Assembly (NCBI GenBank): GCA_035534615.1
Contig: DATLRO010000040.1
Coordinates: 1-25,694 of the forward strand
DNA: 25,694 nucleotides
Direction: 5' to 3'
Origin: JAGWRA01 sp035534615
GTDB lineage: Bacteria > Acidobacteriota > Vicinamibacteria > Vicinamibacterales > CAVVIG01
The stretch's first letter is position 1; every line of letters starts with the position of its first letter. The position numbers and the translations under genes are program-made. Positions 15,881-23,480 of the stretch are shown here, one piece after another. The notes under the pieces were generated by a model, which was not told the DNA's origin, did not search any database, and saw only the letters and a list, made by a program, of their open reading frames with translations.

Positions 15881-17578
15881 ATGAAGCGCTTTCTGCTCGT
15901 CCTGCTGGCCGTCACGGCCATCAGCCTTCCTGTCGCGGCGACCAGCCCGCACTCCGGCGGCGCGAACCAGCTCAATCTCGTCGAGGCCACCGTGCCGCAG
16001 CTCCAGCAGGCACTGCGTACGCACCTCATTACGTCCGAGCAGCTCGTGCAGATGTATCTCGACCGGATCGCCGCCTACAACCAGGCCGGTCCGCACCTGA
16101 ACGCCTTCATCCTCGTCAACCCCGACGCGCTGGCGGTCGCGCGCGAGCGCGACGAAGCCCGCCGCCGCGGCCTGGCCCACGGGCCGCTGTTCGGGATTCC
16201 CGTCCTGCTCAAGGACAACGTCGATACGAAGGACATGCCGACGACCGCCGGCTCCGTGGCGCTGGCCGGATCGATCCCGCCGCACGATGCGTTCATCGCG
16301 CGCAAGCTGCGGGCGGCCGGCGCCATCATCCTGGGCAAGGCCACCCTGACGGAATTCGCGAACTTCCTCACCGTCGGCATGCCGGCCGGCTACAGCTCGC
16401 TCGGCGGCTTCGGGTTCAACCCGTACGATCCGCGCCCGCAGCCGGGCGGCGACGGGCGGCCGGTGCTCTCCCCAGGCGGCTCCAGCTCCGGCCCCGGCAT
16501 CGCCGTCAGCGCCAACCTGGTGACGGTCGCGGTCGGCACCGAAACGTCGGGATCGATCCTGAGCCCGGCCAGCCAGGACGGGGACGTCGGCATCAAGCCG
16601 ACGGTGGGCCTGGTGAGCCGCGACGGCATCGTCCCGATCACGGAGGACCAGGACACGGCCGGGCCGCTCGCGCGGACCGTGACCGACGCCGCCATCCTGC
16701 TCGGCACGCTGGCCGGCTACGATCCGGGCGATCCGGCGACGACCGCCTGCCTGACGCCGGGCAACTGCTTCCACGACTACACGCGCTTCCTCGACAAGCA
16801 CGCGCTGCGCGGCGCCCGCATCGCGGTGCCGCACGATCCGTTCTGGAACTCGCTGACGCCCGACCAGCAGCAGATCATGAACCACGCCATCGCGGTGCTC
16901 CGCGCGCACGGAGCCTACGTCGCGGATCCCTACGAGATCCCGACCGAGCCGGCGCTCTCGCATTTCGGGATCTGCACGGCCTATCCGGCGCCGTCCGACT
17001 GCTCGACGGTGCTCCTGTACGGCTTCAAGCGGGACCTGGACACGTATCTGCTGAGCCTCGGTCCCGCGGCGCCGGTGCACTCGCTGACCGATATCATCAA
17101 CTACAACAACGCGCACACCGCCGTCGCGCTCAAGTACGGCCAGGTACTGGCGCTCGCCGCCGATCAGATGGACCCGAGCGCCGGCAGCCCGGACACGACG
17201 CGGTACCTCAGCGACCGCGCGCAGGACCTGGCGCTCGCCCGGGGCGGCCTCGACCTGGTGTATGCCGGTCCGGACGGCATCCCGGGGACGGCCGACGATT
17301 TCGACGCCATCCTGTTCCCGTCGAATCGCGGCGCCGACATCGCGGCGCGGGCCGGCTACCCCAGCGTCGAGGTGGTGGGCGGCTTCGTGCCGCCGAGCGG
17401 CCAGGTGATCAACCCGTCGCCGTTCGGCGTGACGTTTTCGGGGCCGGCCTTCAGCGAGCCCGAACTGATCGGCCTGGCCTACGCGTTCGAACAGGCCACG
17501 CATGCCCGCGTGCCGCCGGCCAGCACTCCGCCGCTGCCGACCGACATCGTCCGCCGCGGCCATCCGTCCCACCACTGA
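15881..17578 (+). CDS. Exported amidase-signature family hydrolase
   Basis: A 565-residue amidase-signature enzyme with a cleavable-looking N-terminal signal peptide (KR, hydrophobic 4-18, VAA near 18-20). The Ser-cisSer-Lys triad is present: Lys111 in VLLKDNVDT, the cis-Ser in GGSSSG (Ser201 by the family's usual 24-residue spacing) and nucleophile Ser225 in TETSGSI. Such enzymes cleave amide bonds in a wide range of substrates; exported ones often act on peptide amides or environmental amides. A 15-residue Pro/Gly-rich insertion lies before GGSSSG (about 184-198). A TPGNCFHDYTRFLDKHALRG region and a C-terminal DGIPGTADDFDAILFPSN region match peptide-amidase-like members. GGGGGCCTCGCG-type purines upstream give a weak ribosome site (AAAGGGGG at 15866-15873). 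It is convergent with the nitrilase gene 45 bases away. Confidence 0.88.
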   Translation: MKRFLLVLLAVTAISLPVAATSPHSGGANQLNLVEATVPQLQQALRTHLITSEQLVQMYLDRIAAYNQAGPHLNAFILVNPDALAVARERDEARRRGLAHGPLFGIPVLLKDNVDTKDMPTTAGSVALAGSIPPHDAFIARKLRAAGAIILGKATLTEFANFLTVGMPAGYSSLGGFGFNPYDPRPQPGGDGRPVLSPGGSSSGPGIAVSANLVTVAVGTETSGSILSPASQDGDVGIKPTVGLVSRDGIVPITEDQDTAGPLARTVTDAAILLGTLAGYDPGDPATTACLTPGNCFHDYTRFLDKHALRGARIAVPHDPFWNSLTPDQQQIMNHAIAVLRAHGAYVADPYEIPTEPALSHFGICTAYPAPSDCSTVLLYGFKRDLDTYLLSLGPAAPVHSLTDIINYNNAHTAVALKYGQVLALAADQMDPSAGSPDTTRYLSDRAQDLALARGGLDLVYAGPDGIPGTADDFDAILFPSNRGADIAARAGYPSVEVVGGFVPPSGQVINPSPFGVTFSGPAFSEPELIGLAYAFEQATHARVPPASTPPLPTDIVRRGHPSHH

Positions 17579-17596
17579 GGCCGGCCGGCGCAGGCA

Positions 17597-17623
17597 GGGG
17601 GACGGGTCCGGGGCCCGTCCCCC
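17597..17623. terminator. Bidirectional hairpin terminator between amidase and nitrilase genes
   Basis: GGGGGACGGG (17597-17606) and CCCGTCCCCC (17614-17623) form a perfect 10-base-pair stem with a 7-base loop. The stem ends right against the nitrilase stop codon (17624-17626 on the minus strand). No T-tract follows. Confidence 0.65.
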
Positions 17624-18556
17624 TCATCGAAACACGACCGGCGGCTTCGGCCGCTCGTCCACCGTCAGCGTGAATACGTCCGGGCGCGCGTAGTGGCCGA
17701 CGACATCGAGGTCGTACTTGCCGCGGGCGATCTCCCGGGAATCCAGGTCGGCCACGAGCACCCCCTCGCCGCCGCGCAGCGGCCCGGCCAGGACCTTGCC
17801 CAGCGGCGACACGATGACGCTGCCGCCGCGGATCAGCACCGTATCGGGCGCCTCGCCCTGGATCGGATGGTAGTCATCCGGGCAGTCGGCGCGGCGCAGA
17901 TACTGGCAGGCACTCAGGACGAAGCACCGCCCTTCCAGGGCGATGTGCTGCATCGTCGGCTGCCAGCTGTCGCGATCGTCGACCGTCGGCGCGCACCAGA
18001 TCGTGACCCCTTTGGCGTACATCGCCGTCCGCAGCAGCGGCATGTAGTTCTCCCAGCAGATTGCCGCGCCGAGCGTCCCGAACGGCGTCTCCACGGCCGG
18101 CAGCGTCGAGCCGTCGCCGAACCCCCAGATCAGCCGCTCCGACGCCGTCGGCATCAGCTTGCGATGCCTGCCCTGCAGCCCGCCGTCCGGGCCGAAGAAC
18201 AGCGCCGTGCAGTACAGCGTTCCCGCGTCCCGCTCGATGACGCCGATCACCAGATGCAGGTGACCGGCGGCCGCCATGTCGCCGAGCTGCGCCGTTTCAG
18301 GGCCCGGCACGTTGATGGCGGCATCCCAGTAGCGGCGGAAGTCGTCCCGCCCCTCCGGCGATCGCGATCCCACGCGGGCGCCGAAGTCGATCCCCTTCGG
18401 ATAGCCGCCGACGAACGCCTCCGGAAAGACCGCCAGGCGCGCGCCGGCGTCCGCCGCCCGCTCGACGAAGCCCCGCGCCTTCGCGAGCGTCCCCGGCGTG
18501 TCGAAGAGGATGGACCCTGCCTGAACGACTGCCGCTTTCGTGATCTCGTGATCCAC
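17624..18556 (-). CDS. Nitrilase (carbon-nitrogen hydrolase superfamily)
   Basis: A 310-residue cytoplasmic enzyme of the nitrilase branch, predicted to hydrolyse an organic nitrile to the acid and ammonia. The Glu-Lys-Cys triad is in place: Glu46 in FPEAFVGGYPKG, Lys133 in HRKLMPT, and Cys167 in AAICWENYMPLLR. The CWENYMPL context is that of true nitrilases (branch 1) rather than amidases or carbamoylases of the same fold. The start is a GTG at 18556, with GGGAG about 7 bases upstream giving a good ribosome site. Substrate preference (aliphatic, aryl or arylacetonitrile) cannot be read from the sequence. The amidase gene points toward it, but the two are on opposite strands and one product is exported, so a shared pathway is not shown. 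Confidence 0.91.
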   Translation of the reverse strand: MDHEITKAAVVQAGSILFDTPGTLAKARGFVERAADAGARLAVFPEAFVGGYPKGIDFGARVGSRSPEGRDDFRRYWDAAINVPGPETAQLGDMAAAGHLHLVIGVIERDAGTLYCTALFFGPDGGLQGRHRKLMPTASERLIWGFGDGSTLPAVETPFGTLGAAICWENYMPLLRTAMYAKGVTIWCAPTVDDRDSWQPTMQHIALEGRCFVLSACQYLRRADCPDDYHPIQGEAPDTVLIRGGSVIVSPLGKVLAGPLRGGEGVLVADLDSREIARGKYDLDVVGHYARPDVFTLTVDERPKPPVVFR

Positions 18557-18693
18557 GCTGGTGCTCCCGTTGAATGAGGTGAACCGACGTCACCATTGTC
18601 ACGCCGATGGGGTGGATTGCGCATCGGTCAGGGCCGGGCGCGACGCACCCCGCAGCGGCCGCGGCTCCCCGCGCGCCGCCGCGACGCTTGCTT

Positions 18694-18699
18694 TATACT
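18694..18699 (+). promoter_or_regulatory. Candidate -10 element of the cytidylate-kinase-like gene
   Basis: TATACT stands out in a very GC-rich stretch and matches 5 of 6 consensus bases. It lies 76 bases before the ATG at 18775. No good -35 hexamer is found at the usual distance, so an activator or an alternative sigma factor may be involved. Confidence 0.4.
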
Positions 18700-18774
18700 C
18701 AACCGGGTGAGCGGCCCCGGAGCGCGTGTTTCGGCAGTCGCGACGCCGCATCCGCATCCTTCAGGAGAGTGAAC

Positions 18775-19425
18775 ATGCCGGCAGCGGTGGTGACCATCTC
18801 GCGGCAGATGGCCAGCGGGGGGGCCTACATCGGTCAGATCGTCGCCAGGCGGCTGGGGCTCGCCTATTTCGACCGGGAAGTGCTCCAGCAGGCGGCCGAC
18901 CGCCTGGGTGTCTCGGCCGCCGAGGTCGCGGCGCTCGAAGAGCGCTCCACGACCCTCTGGGACCGGATCGCGCACGCGCTCGCGTTCGGGGCCCCGGAAG
19001 CCCCGTACGTGCCTCCCCCGCGCGACACGGTGTATCACGAAGATCTGCTGGCGGTCGAGCACCGCATCATCCGGGAACTCGCCGACAGCCGGCCGGCGGT
19101 CATCGTGGGGCGGGGGGCCGCATTCGTCCTCCGGCAGCATCCCGCCCTGCTGAGCGTGTTCCTGCACGCACCGCAGGCGTGGCGGATCGACCGGGCCCGG
19201 GAGAGCTACGGGATCGCCAGCCCGGACGAAGCGCGGACACTGGTCGAGCGGACCGACCGGGACCGCGCCGCGTTTCTCCACCGCCTGACCGGGCGTGAAT
19301 GGACGGATGCCACGCAGTACGATCTGTCCGCGCAGACCTCGACGCTGGGACTGGATGAGACGGCCGAGCTCATCATCCGCGCCGCCGGCAGACGGCTGCA
19401 GTTGAAGGACCGGGGGCACGCCTGA
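18775..19425 (+). CDS. Cytidylate-kinase-like family protein
   Basis: A 216-residue P-loop kinase-fold protein of the cytidylate-kinase-like family, distinct from the housekeeping Cmk. The N-terminus reads VVTISRQMASGGAYIGQIVA, with the family's SRQxxSGG loop in place of a classical GxxGxGKS/T Walker A. This is followed by RRLGLAYFDREVLQQAA. VGRGAAFVL near residue 115 and the LHAPQAWRIDRARE segment (lid region) are also typical. The ATG at 18775 is preceded by AGGAG (18763-18767) with a 7-base spacer. Biochemical function of this family is not established; nucleotide or small-molecule phosphorylation is expected from the fold. The gene seems to stand alone, with a hairpin just after its stop. 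Confidence 0.85.
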   Translation: MPAAVVTISRQMASGGAYIGQIVARRLGLAYFDREVLQQAADRLGVSAAEVAALEERSTTLWDRIAHALAFGAPEAPYVPPPRDTVYHEDLLAVEHRIIRELADSRPAVIVGRGAAFVLRQHPALLSVFLHAPQAWRIDRARESYGIASPDEARTLVERTDRDRAAFLHRLTGREWTDATQYDLSAQTSTLGLDETAELIIRAAGRRLQLKDRGHA

Positions 19426-19439
19426 TCTCCGCAGGGAGT

Positions 19440-19465
19440 GGCGGCCGGGTGGGCGCCCGGCCGCC
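19440..19465 (+). terminator. Hairpin terminator after the cytidylate-kinase-like gene
   Basis: GGCGGCCGGG (19440-19449) and CCCGGCCGCC (19456-19465) form a perfect 10-base-pair stem with a 6-base loop, 14 bases after the stop codon. It has no T-tract. Confidence 0.6.
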
Positions 19466-19543
19466 CGATTCAAGGACATCGCGCCGCCGCCGATTCCCCA
19501 GGATGGGTCCGTCCGGTCCCACGTGAATCAAGGGGCAGCCGAC

Positions 19544-19726
19544 ATGATCTGGATCGCGCTGAGCTGGTTCGCCGCGTTTCTGGTGCTGGCCATCGCCACC
19601 GGATACCTGCATGCGGTTCTGGAAACCCGCAGGCTCCGGGCGACGATCGACACGACCGACGCGCAACGCGCCGTCCTGTCCGCGCTGGTCCGCCGCCTCG
19701 GGCAGCACGGCCTCACTCCACGATGA
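19544..19726 (+). CDS. Small single-helix membrane protein, unknown function
   Basis: A 60-residue predicted protein. Residues 1-25 are strongly hydrophobic (MIWIALSWFAAFLVLAIATG then YLHAV), enough for one membrane helix with a short N-terminus. The rest is a basic, helix-prone tail (LETRRLRATIDTTDAQRAVL then SALVRRLG). AAGGGG at 19530-19535 lies 8 bases before the ATG at 19544; a GTG at 19523 would add seven residues. I do not recognise a family. Its last 14 bases overlap the 3' end of the ligase gene on the other strand. The clear ribosome site and non-random composition argue for a real gene, but it could be a chance frame. Confidence 0.5.
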   Translation: MIWIALSWFAAFLVLAIATGYLHAVLETRRLRATIDTTDAQRAVLSALVRRLGQHGLTPR

Positions 19727-21497
19727 GAATCTCCGCATCGGGCGCCGGCGCGTAGAGGCGCTGGACCTCCACTCGGCGGCGGTCCAGCACCGCCCGCTGG
19801 TTCAGATAGCCCTTGTCGGTGATTTCGCCGCCGTCGATCGACGGCGGGTCGCGCAGGAACAGCGCGCGGACCACGCGCGTGCTCGAGCCCGGATGCGCCC
19901 GGTTGTGCGCGCGGAGCGCCGCTCGCGTCGGCTCGCGCGCCTCGTCTTCGCCGATGCCCGGCGCCGGAAACAGCAGCACTGCCACCTCGTCGCGGTCGTG
20001 CCCCGCCACGACCAGATCCTGGACGTACGGCGCGCACGCGCTGACCAGCCGCACGCGGAGATCGCCGACCGACACCCACGTCCCGGACGACAGCTTGAAG
20101 TTCTCGACCGTGCGGCCGTCGAACAGGACGCCGCGCGCGGGCACGGCCGGATCGGCCAGCCGTCCGGCGTCGCCGGTCGGCAGGAACCGGTCGTCGTCGA
20201 ACGCCGCGGGCTCGATGGTGCCGCCCCGCCGCCAGTAGCCGGGCGTCACATTCGGTCCCCGGACCCGCATTTCGAACCTGCCGAGCGACGGCACGAATTT
20301 CAGCGCGCAGCCAGGCGCGGGCAACCCGATGACCCCGGCACGATCGATGGGAAAGTGGACCGACGTGACCAGCGGCGCCGTCTCCGTCGATCCCCAGGCC
20401 GACACGAACGGTACGGCGCTGCGGCTCCCGCGCACGCGCGCCGCCAGCGTTTCCAGCCGCGTCCACAGGTGCTGCGGGAGCGCCGCCGCCGCGTAGAACA
20501 CGAGGTCGAGATCGGCGAAGAACGCCGCCGCCAGCTGGTCGTCCCGTTCGAGCAGCGGCAGCAGCATGGCGAAGCCGCGCGGCACGTTGAAGTACAAGGT
20601 CGGCGACAGCACCCGCAGGTTCGCGGCCGTTTCGTCGATGGCCCCGGGCGCCGGGCGCCCGCCGTCGATGAACAGGGTCCCCCCGTTGCGCAGCACCATG
20701 TTGAAGTTGTGGTTGCCGCCGAACGTGTGGCTCCAGGGCAGCCAGTCGACCACGACCGGCGGGCGGCGCTCGACCAGCGGCCAGAGCTGCGCGATCGCCT
20801 GCTGGTTCGAGCAGAGCATCCGCTGCGTGTTCACGACCCCCCTGGGCGCACCGGTGGAGCCGGACGTGAACAGGATCTTCGCGACGGTGTCGGGCCCGAC
20901 GGAGGCTGCCGCCTGCCGTGCCCGCGCACCGGGCGGAGTCGACTCCAGGTCGGCCAGCGGGAACGTCCGGGGACGGCTGGACTGTCCCCGGCTCGTCAGC
21001 AGCGGGACATCGTCGAGCGCCAGGGCGGCCAGCGCGCCGGCGAACCGGTCCGGATCGTCTGCGAAAATCACGCCCGGGCCGACACGGTCCGCCACCTCGC
21101 GCAGCCTGCCGAAACTTCGCGACGCGAGTGCGTAGGCGGATGACACCGGCGCGGCCGGCACCCCGACGCGCATGGCCGCCAGCTGCAGCACCGCGTGATC
21201 GATGCTGTTGTCGGAGAGCAGCAGCAGCGGCCGCGCGGGCGCCGCGCCCAGGTCGAGCAGCGCCTGTCCGAGCGCGTGAACCTTCGTGCGCGCCTCGCCG
21301 TACGAGAGCCTCCGCAGCTCTCCGGCCCGGTCGCGCTCAATCAGAAACAGGCGCGCCGGCGTCCGGTCCGCCCAGGCCTCGAGCCAGTCGCCGACGCACC
21401 GCCCGTAGGGCTGGAGTGCGTATCCCGAGCGAAGAACGAACGTACCTCCGGCGCCCGATTCGAGTACCACCGCCGGAGGAGCGAACCGGTCCTGCAT
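19713..21497 (-). CDS. fcs: Feruloyl-CoA synthase-like AMP-forming acyl-CoA ligase
   Basis: A 594-residue ANL-superfamily ligase that adenylates a carboxylic acid and transfers it to CoA. The closest type I recognise is feruloyl-CoA synthase. Supporting blocks are LLLLSDNSIDHAVLQLAAMR, the P-loop TSGSTGAPRG (211-220), VNTQRMLCSNQQ, and VDWLPWSHTFGGNHNFNMVL, a block very characteristic of this type. VSAWGSTETAP (A5 motif) follows, then LPTGDAGRL and a C-terminal GEITDKGYLNQ carrying the expected catalytic Lys. The ATG at 21497 gives the family's usual N-terminus; the open frame extends far upstream but that part is unlike the family. Ferulate-type acids are plausible substrates from plant litter. 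No hydratase/aldolase or vanillin dehydrogenase gene is adjacent, so the pathway is incomplete here. Confidence 0.87.
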   Translation of the reverse strand: MQDRFAPPAVVLESGAGGTFVLRSGYALQPYGRCVGDWLEAWADRTPARLFLIERDRAGELRRLSYGEARTKVHALGQALLDLGAAPARPLLLLSDNSIDHAVLQLAAMRVGVPAAPVSSAYALASRSFGRLREVADRVGPGVIFADDPDRFAGALAALALDDVPLLTSRGQSSRPRTFPLADLESTPPGARARQAAASVGPDTVAKILFTSGSTGAPRGVVNTQRMLCSNQQAIAQLWPLVERRPPVVVDWLPWSHTFGGNHNFNMVLRNGGTLFIDGGRPAPGAIDETAANLRVLSPTLYFNVPRGFAMLLPLLERDDQLAAAFFADLDLVFYAAAALPQHLWTRLETLAARVRGSRSAVPFVSAWGSTETAPLVTSVHFPIDRAGVIGLPAPGCALKFVPSLGRFEMRVRGPNVTPGYWRRGGTIEPAAFDDDRFLPTGDAGRLADPAVPARGVLFDGRTVENFKLSSGTWVSVGDLRVRLVSACAPYVQDLVVAGHDRDEVAVLLFPAPGIGEDEAREPTRAALRAHNRAHPGSSTRVVRALFLRDPPSIDGGEITDKGYLNQRAVLDRRRVEVQRLYAPAPDAEILIVE

Positions 21498-21611
21498 GCC
21501 CGCGAAGGTTAATGCGAGACCCGGCCGGCGACAAGCCGGGCCCGCCCCCTCGGCCTTCCACCAGAAACCCATCCGTAGGCCGACCGCCGGCGGATCGGCT
21601 GAGGCGGCGCC

Positions 21612-21658
21612 TGTCGGACAAAGACCGACTTTCGTCGTTGTCGGTTTCCCGTCATACT
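21612..21658. promoter_or_regulatory. GTCGG/CCGAC repeat cluster in the fcs / small-Cys-protein divergent region
   Basis: GTCGG (21613-21617), CCGAC (21625-21629) and GTCGG (21640-21644) alternate in orientation. A CATACT -10-like hexamer follows at 21653-21658 for the rightward gene. The spacing around the -35 region fits binding of a dimeric regulator, but no regulator is identified. Confidence 0.4.
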
Positions 21659-21704
21659 TCACTAGGCTGCCTTGACCATTTTGGGCCCCCCGTAACGAGA
21701 TCCG

Positions 21705-22085
21705 ATGCCTGGTATTGATCTGGAAACCGCGCGGCGCTGTCCGTTCGACGGTCAGCCGCTCCGCCGCAGACTCCTCGAACCCGGACGGGCGGGCGAAGCC
21801 CGGGCGACGTGGACCTGCCTGAAGCAGAGCTGCGGCTACTCGGAGCCCGAAGATCCCCAGGTGCTCTTCCGCTTCGCGTGGCTCAGCCCCGTGTATCGGG
21901 CCCTCTCGACCCGCCAGGAATTCCGGAGCCTGCCCACCGCCGAACGCTGGACCCTCCGTCGCCCGGCGGCCGAGCAGGTGACCCTCGACCGGCGCGGCAC
22001 GATTGATCACCAGAAGCTGGACGGCGCCGAGCCGGCAGAAATTCTCAGCTGGCTGGAGACGCAGCGTCGCCGGAACCAGCGCTAG
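21705..22085 (+). CDS. Small Cys-containing protein, unknown function
   Basis: A 126-residue soluble protein that I do not recognise. The N-terminal 45 residues have RCPFDGQPLR (Cys12) and TWTCLKQSCGYSEPED (Cys38 and Cys43), resembling a degenerate zinc ribbon or rubredoxin-like knuckle. A fourth Cys is missing, so a His or Asp would have to complete a metal site. The C-terminal part is charged and partly helical, with a YRALSTRQEFRSLPTAERW segment in the middle. There is no signal peptide or membrane segment. The ATG at 21705 is the first codon of the frame; no good ribosome site is seen. It is transcribed divergently from the fcs-like gene, and the disulfide oxidoreductase gene follows 143 bases downstream on the same strand. 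A redox link to that neighbour is possible but unproven. Confidence 0.7.
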   Translation: MPGIDLETARRCPFDGQPLRRRLLEPGRAGEARATWTCLKQSCGYSEPEDPQVLFRFAWLSPVYRALSTRQEFRSLPTAERWTLRRPAAEQVTLDRRGTIDHQKLDGAEPAEILSWLETQRRRNQR

Positions 22086-22228
22086 CCGCCGGCCCACCGC
22101 CCGGCCGCCGCCGTCCGTCCCGCCCCCCGCCACCCGCCCGCTGTCACCTTTCCCCCCGTCCTGCATCTCTGAGAACGTGCTGGATTCGGAATGGCCCGCC
22201 ATGCCGGGCCGGAGGGGATTGACTGATC

Positions 22229-22954
22229 ATGGCTCTGCTCAATGCGCAAGCCGAACGGCAGGTCCGCGCGGCACTGGCCGGACTCGAGACGCCGGTGACC
22301 CTGGTGCTGTTCACCCAGGGGGAAGGCGGCGCGCTCGAATGTGAGTATTGCGTCGAGACCCGTCACCTGGCCGAAGAGGTGGCGGCGCTGTCCGACAAGG
22401 TCACGCTGGAAGTGCACGACTTCGTGGGCGACGCCGATCTCGCAAGGGGATACGGCATCGACAAGATTCCGGCGCTCATCGTCATGCGGGGCGGTCCCGA
22501 GCCGAAGGACTACGGCATCCGGCTGTACGGCATTCCGGCCGGCTACGAGTTCTCGACGCTGCTCGAAGACATCCGGATGGTCGGCCGCGGGGAGGCCGGG
22601 CTCCGGCCGGAGACGCTGGCGGCGCTTCAACGGCTGACGCAGCCGGTCCACATCCAGGTGTACGTGACGCCGACCTGCCCGTACTGCCCGCGCGCCGTGC
22701 TGCTCGGACACAAGCTGGCGATGGCGAGCGACCTGGTGACGGCCGACATGGTCGAGGCGACCGAATTCCCGCATCTCGCCCAGCGGTATCACGTCCAGGG
22801 CGTCCCGCGGTCGGTCATCAACGAGGTCATCCACATCGAAGGGGCCGTGCCGGAGCAGGACCTCATCGAGGAGCTGATGACGACCACGGACGCGGCGGCG
22901 ATGAAGCAGCTGCAGGCGCAGTGGGCGGCGCACGACCACACGCACGCGCACTGA
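22229..22954 (+). CDS. Protein disulfide oxidoreductase with two thioredoxin folds (glutaredoxin-like)
   Basis: A 241-residue cytoplasmic protein with two tandem thioredoxin-fold units, each with a CxxC site: CEYC (38-41) in the first and CPYC (150-153) in the second. Each unit has a downstream cis-Pro (KIPAL at 79-83; GVPRS near 191-195). This is the layout of the archaeal and thermophile PDO family, which shuttles electrons to or isomerises disulfides in cytoplasmic proteins. Similar two-unit proteins also act as glutaredoxin-like reductants in bacteria. There is no signal peptide. The last seven residues (HDHTHAH) hold four His and could bind metal, or be chance (see findings). GGAGGGG (22211-22217) lies 11 bases before the ATG. 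The gene ends 66 bases before the convergent DUF423 gene. Confidence 0.88.
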   Translation: MALLNAQAERQVRAALAGLETPVTLVLFTQGEGGALECEYCVETRHLAEEVAALSDKVTLEVHDFVGDADLARGYGIDKIPALIVMRGGPEPKDYGIRLYGIPAGYEFSTLLEDIRMVGRGEAGLRPETLAALQRLTQPVHIQVYVTPTCPYCPRAVLLGHKLAMASDLVTADMVEATEFPHLAQRYHVQGVPRSVINEVIHIEGAVPEQDLIEELMTTTDAAAMKQLQAQWAAHDHTHAH

Positions 22955-22989
22955 CACGCGCACGCGCACCGATCACGCCAGGCCCGGGG

Positions 22990-23012
22990 GGCGCCCGCGC
23001 GGAGCGGGCGCC
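22990..23012. terminator. Bidirectional hairpin terminator between PDO and DUF423 genes
   Basis: GGCGCCCGC (22990-22998) and GCGGGCGCC (23004-23012) form a perfect 9-base-pair stem with a 5-base loop between two convergent genes. No T-tract follows. Confidence 0.6.
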
Positions 23013-23020
23013 GGCACGGT

Positions 23021-23392
23021 TCAGGCGCGCCAGGCCAGCAGCACGAGGCAGGCCCACCCCGCCAGAAACGACAGCCCGCCGATCGGCGTGATGGCGCCGT
23101 ACCAGGGCCGGCCGGTCAGCGCCAGCACGTAGAGACTGCCGGAAAACAGGACAATGCCGGCGATGAAGAACCAGCCGGCCCAGGCCGGGAGTCTGGACGC
23201 GGGCCAGCGGGAGGCCGCCCACGCGGTCGCCAGCAGGGCAAGGGCGTGATACATCTGGTAGCGCACGCCCGTTTCCCACACCTCGAGCATGTCCGGCGAC
23301 AGGCGCGCGCGCAGCGCGTGGGCGCCGAACGCCCCCAGCACGACGGCAAGCCCTGCGAACAGGCTTCCCGCAAACAGCATCGTCCCGTCCAT
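23021..23392 (-). CDS. DUF423 family small membrane protein (YgdD-like)
   Basis: A 123-residue inner-membrane protein with four predicted helices (about residues 4-24, 48-64, 71-92 and 98-121). The family blocks are clear: GAFGAHALRARL near residue 21, ETGVRYQMYHALALL near 40, GIVLFSGSLYVLALTG near 79 and ITPIGGLSFLAGW near 101. It matches DUF423/YgdD, whose function is not known. The ATG at 23392 is preceded by AAAGGAG with a 6-base spacer. It lies downstream of the outer-membrane-type gene on the same strand, but a hairpin separates the two, so it is probably its own transcript. Confidence 0.93.
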   Translation of the reverse strand: MDGTMLFAGSLFAGLAVVLGAFGAHALRARLSPDMLEVWETGVRYQMYHALALLATAWAASRWPASRLPAWAGWFFIAGIVLFSGSLYVLALTGRPWYGAITPIGGLSFLAGWACLVLLAWRA

Positions 23393-23480
23393 GCCTCGCT
23401 CCTTTCGTTCGCCGGCTGCCGCCGATTCCGCGGTTCGACGATGAGCCTACCATCCGGCCGGCTGGCGTGTCAGCGATTGC

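Noticed and set aside
12742..17673. A 1643-codon open frame on the plus strand
   Set aside because: It runs antisense to the ADOP gene and then out of frame through the aldo/keto reductase and amidase genes. Its translation is low-complexity Arg/Pro/Gly text typical of shadow frames in high-GC DNA.
21498..22202. N-terminal extension of the ligase reading frame by about 235 codons
   Set aside because: The frame stays open but the extension overlaps the small Cys gene and is unlike the N-terminus of related ligases; the ATG at 21497 gives the normal start.
22082..22969. A 295-codon open frame on the minus strand
   Set aside because: It is antisense to the disulfide oxidoreductase with both CxxC sites, and has no recognisable domain.
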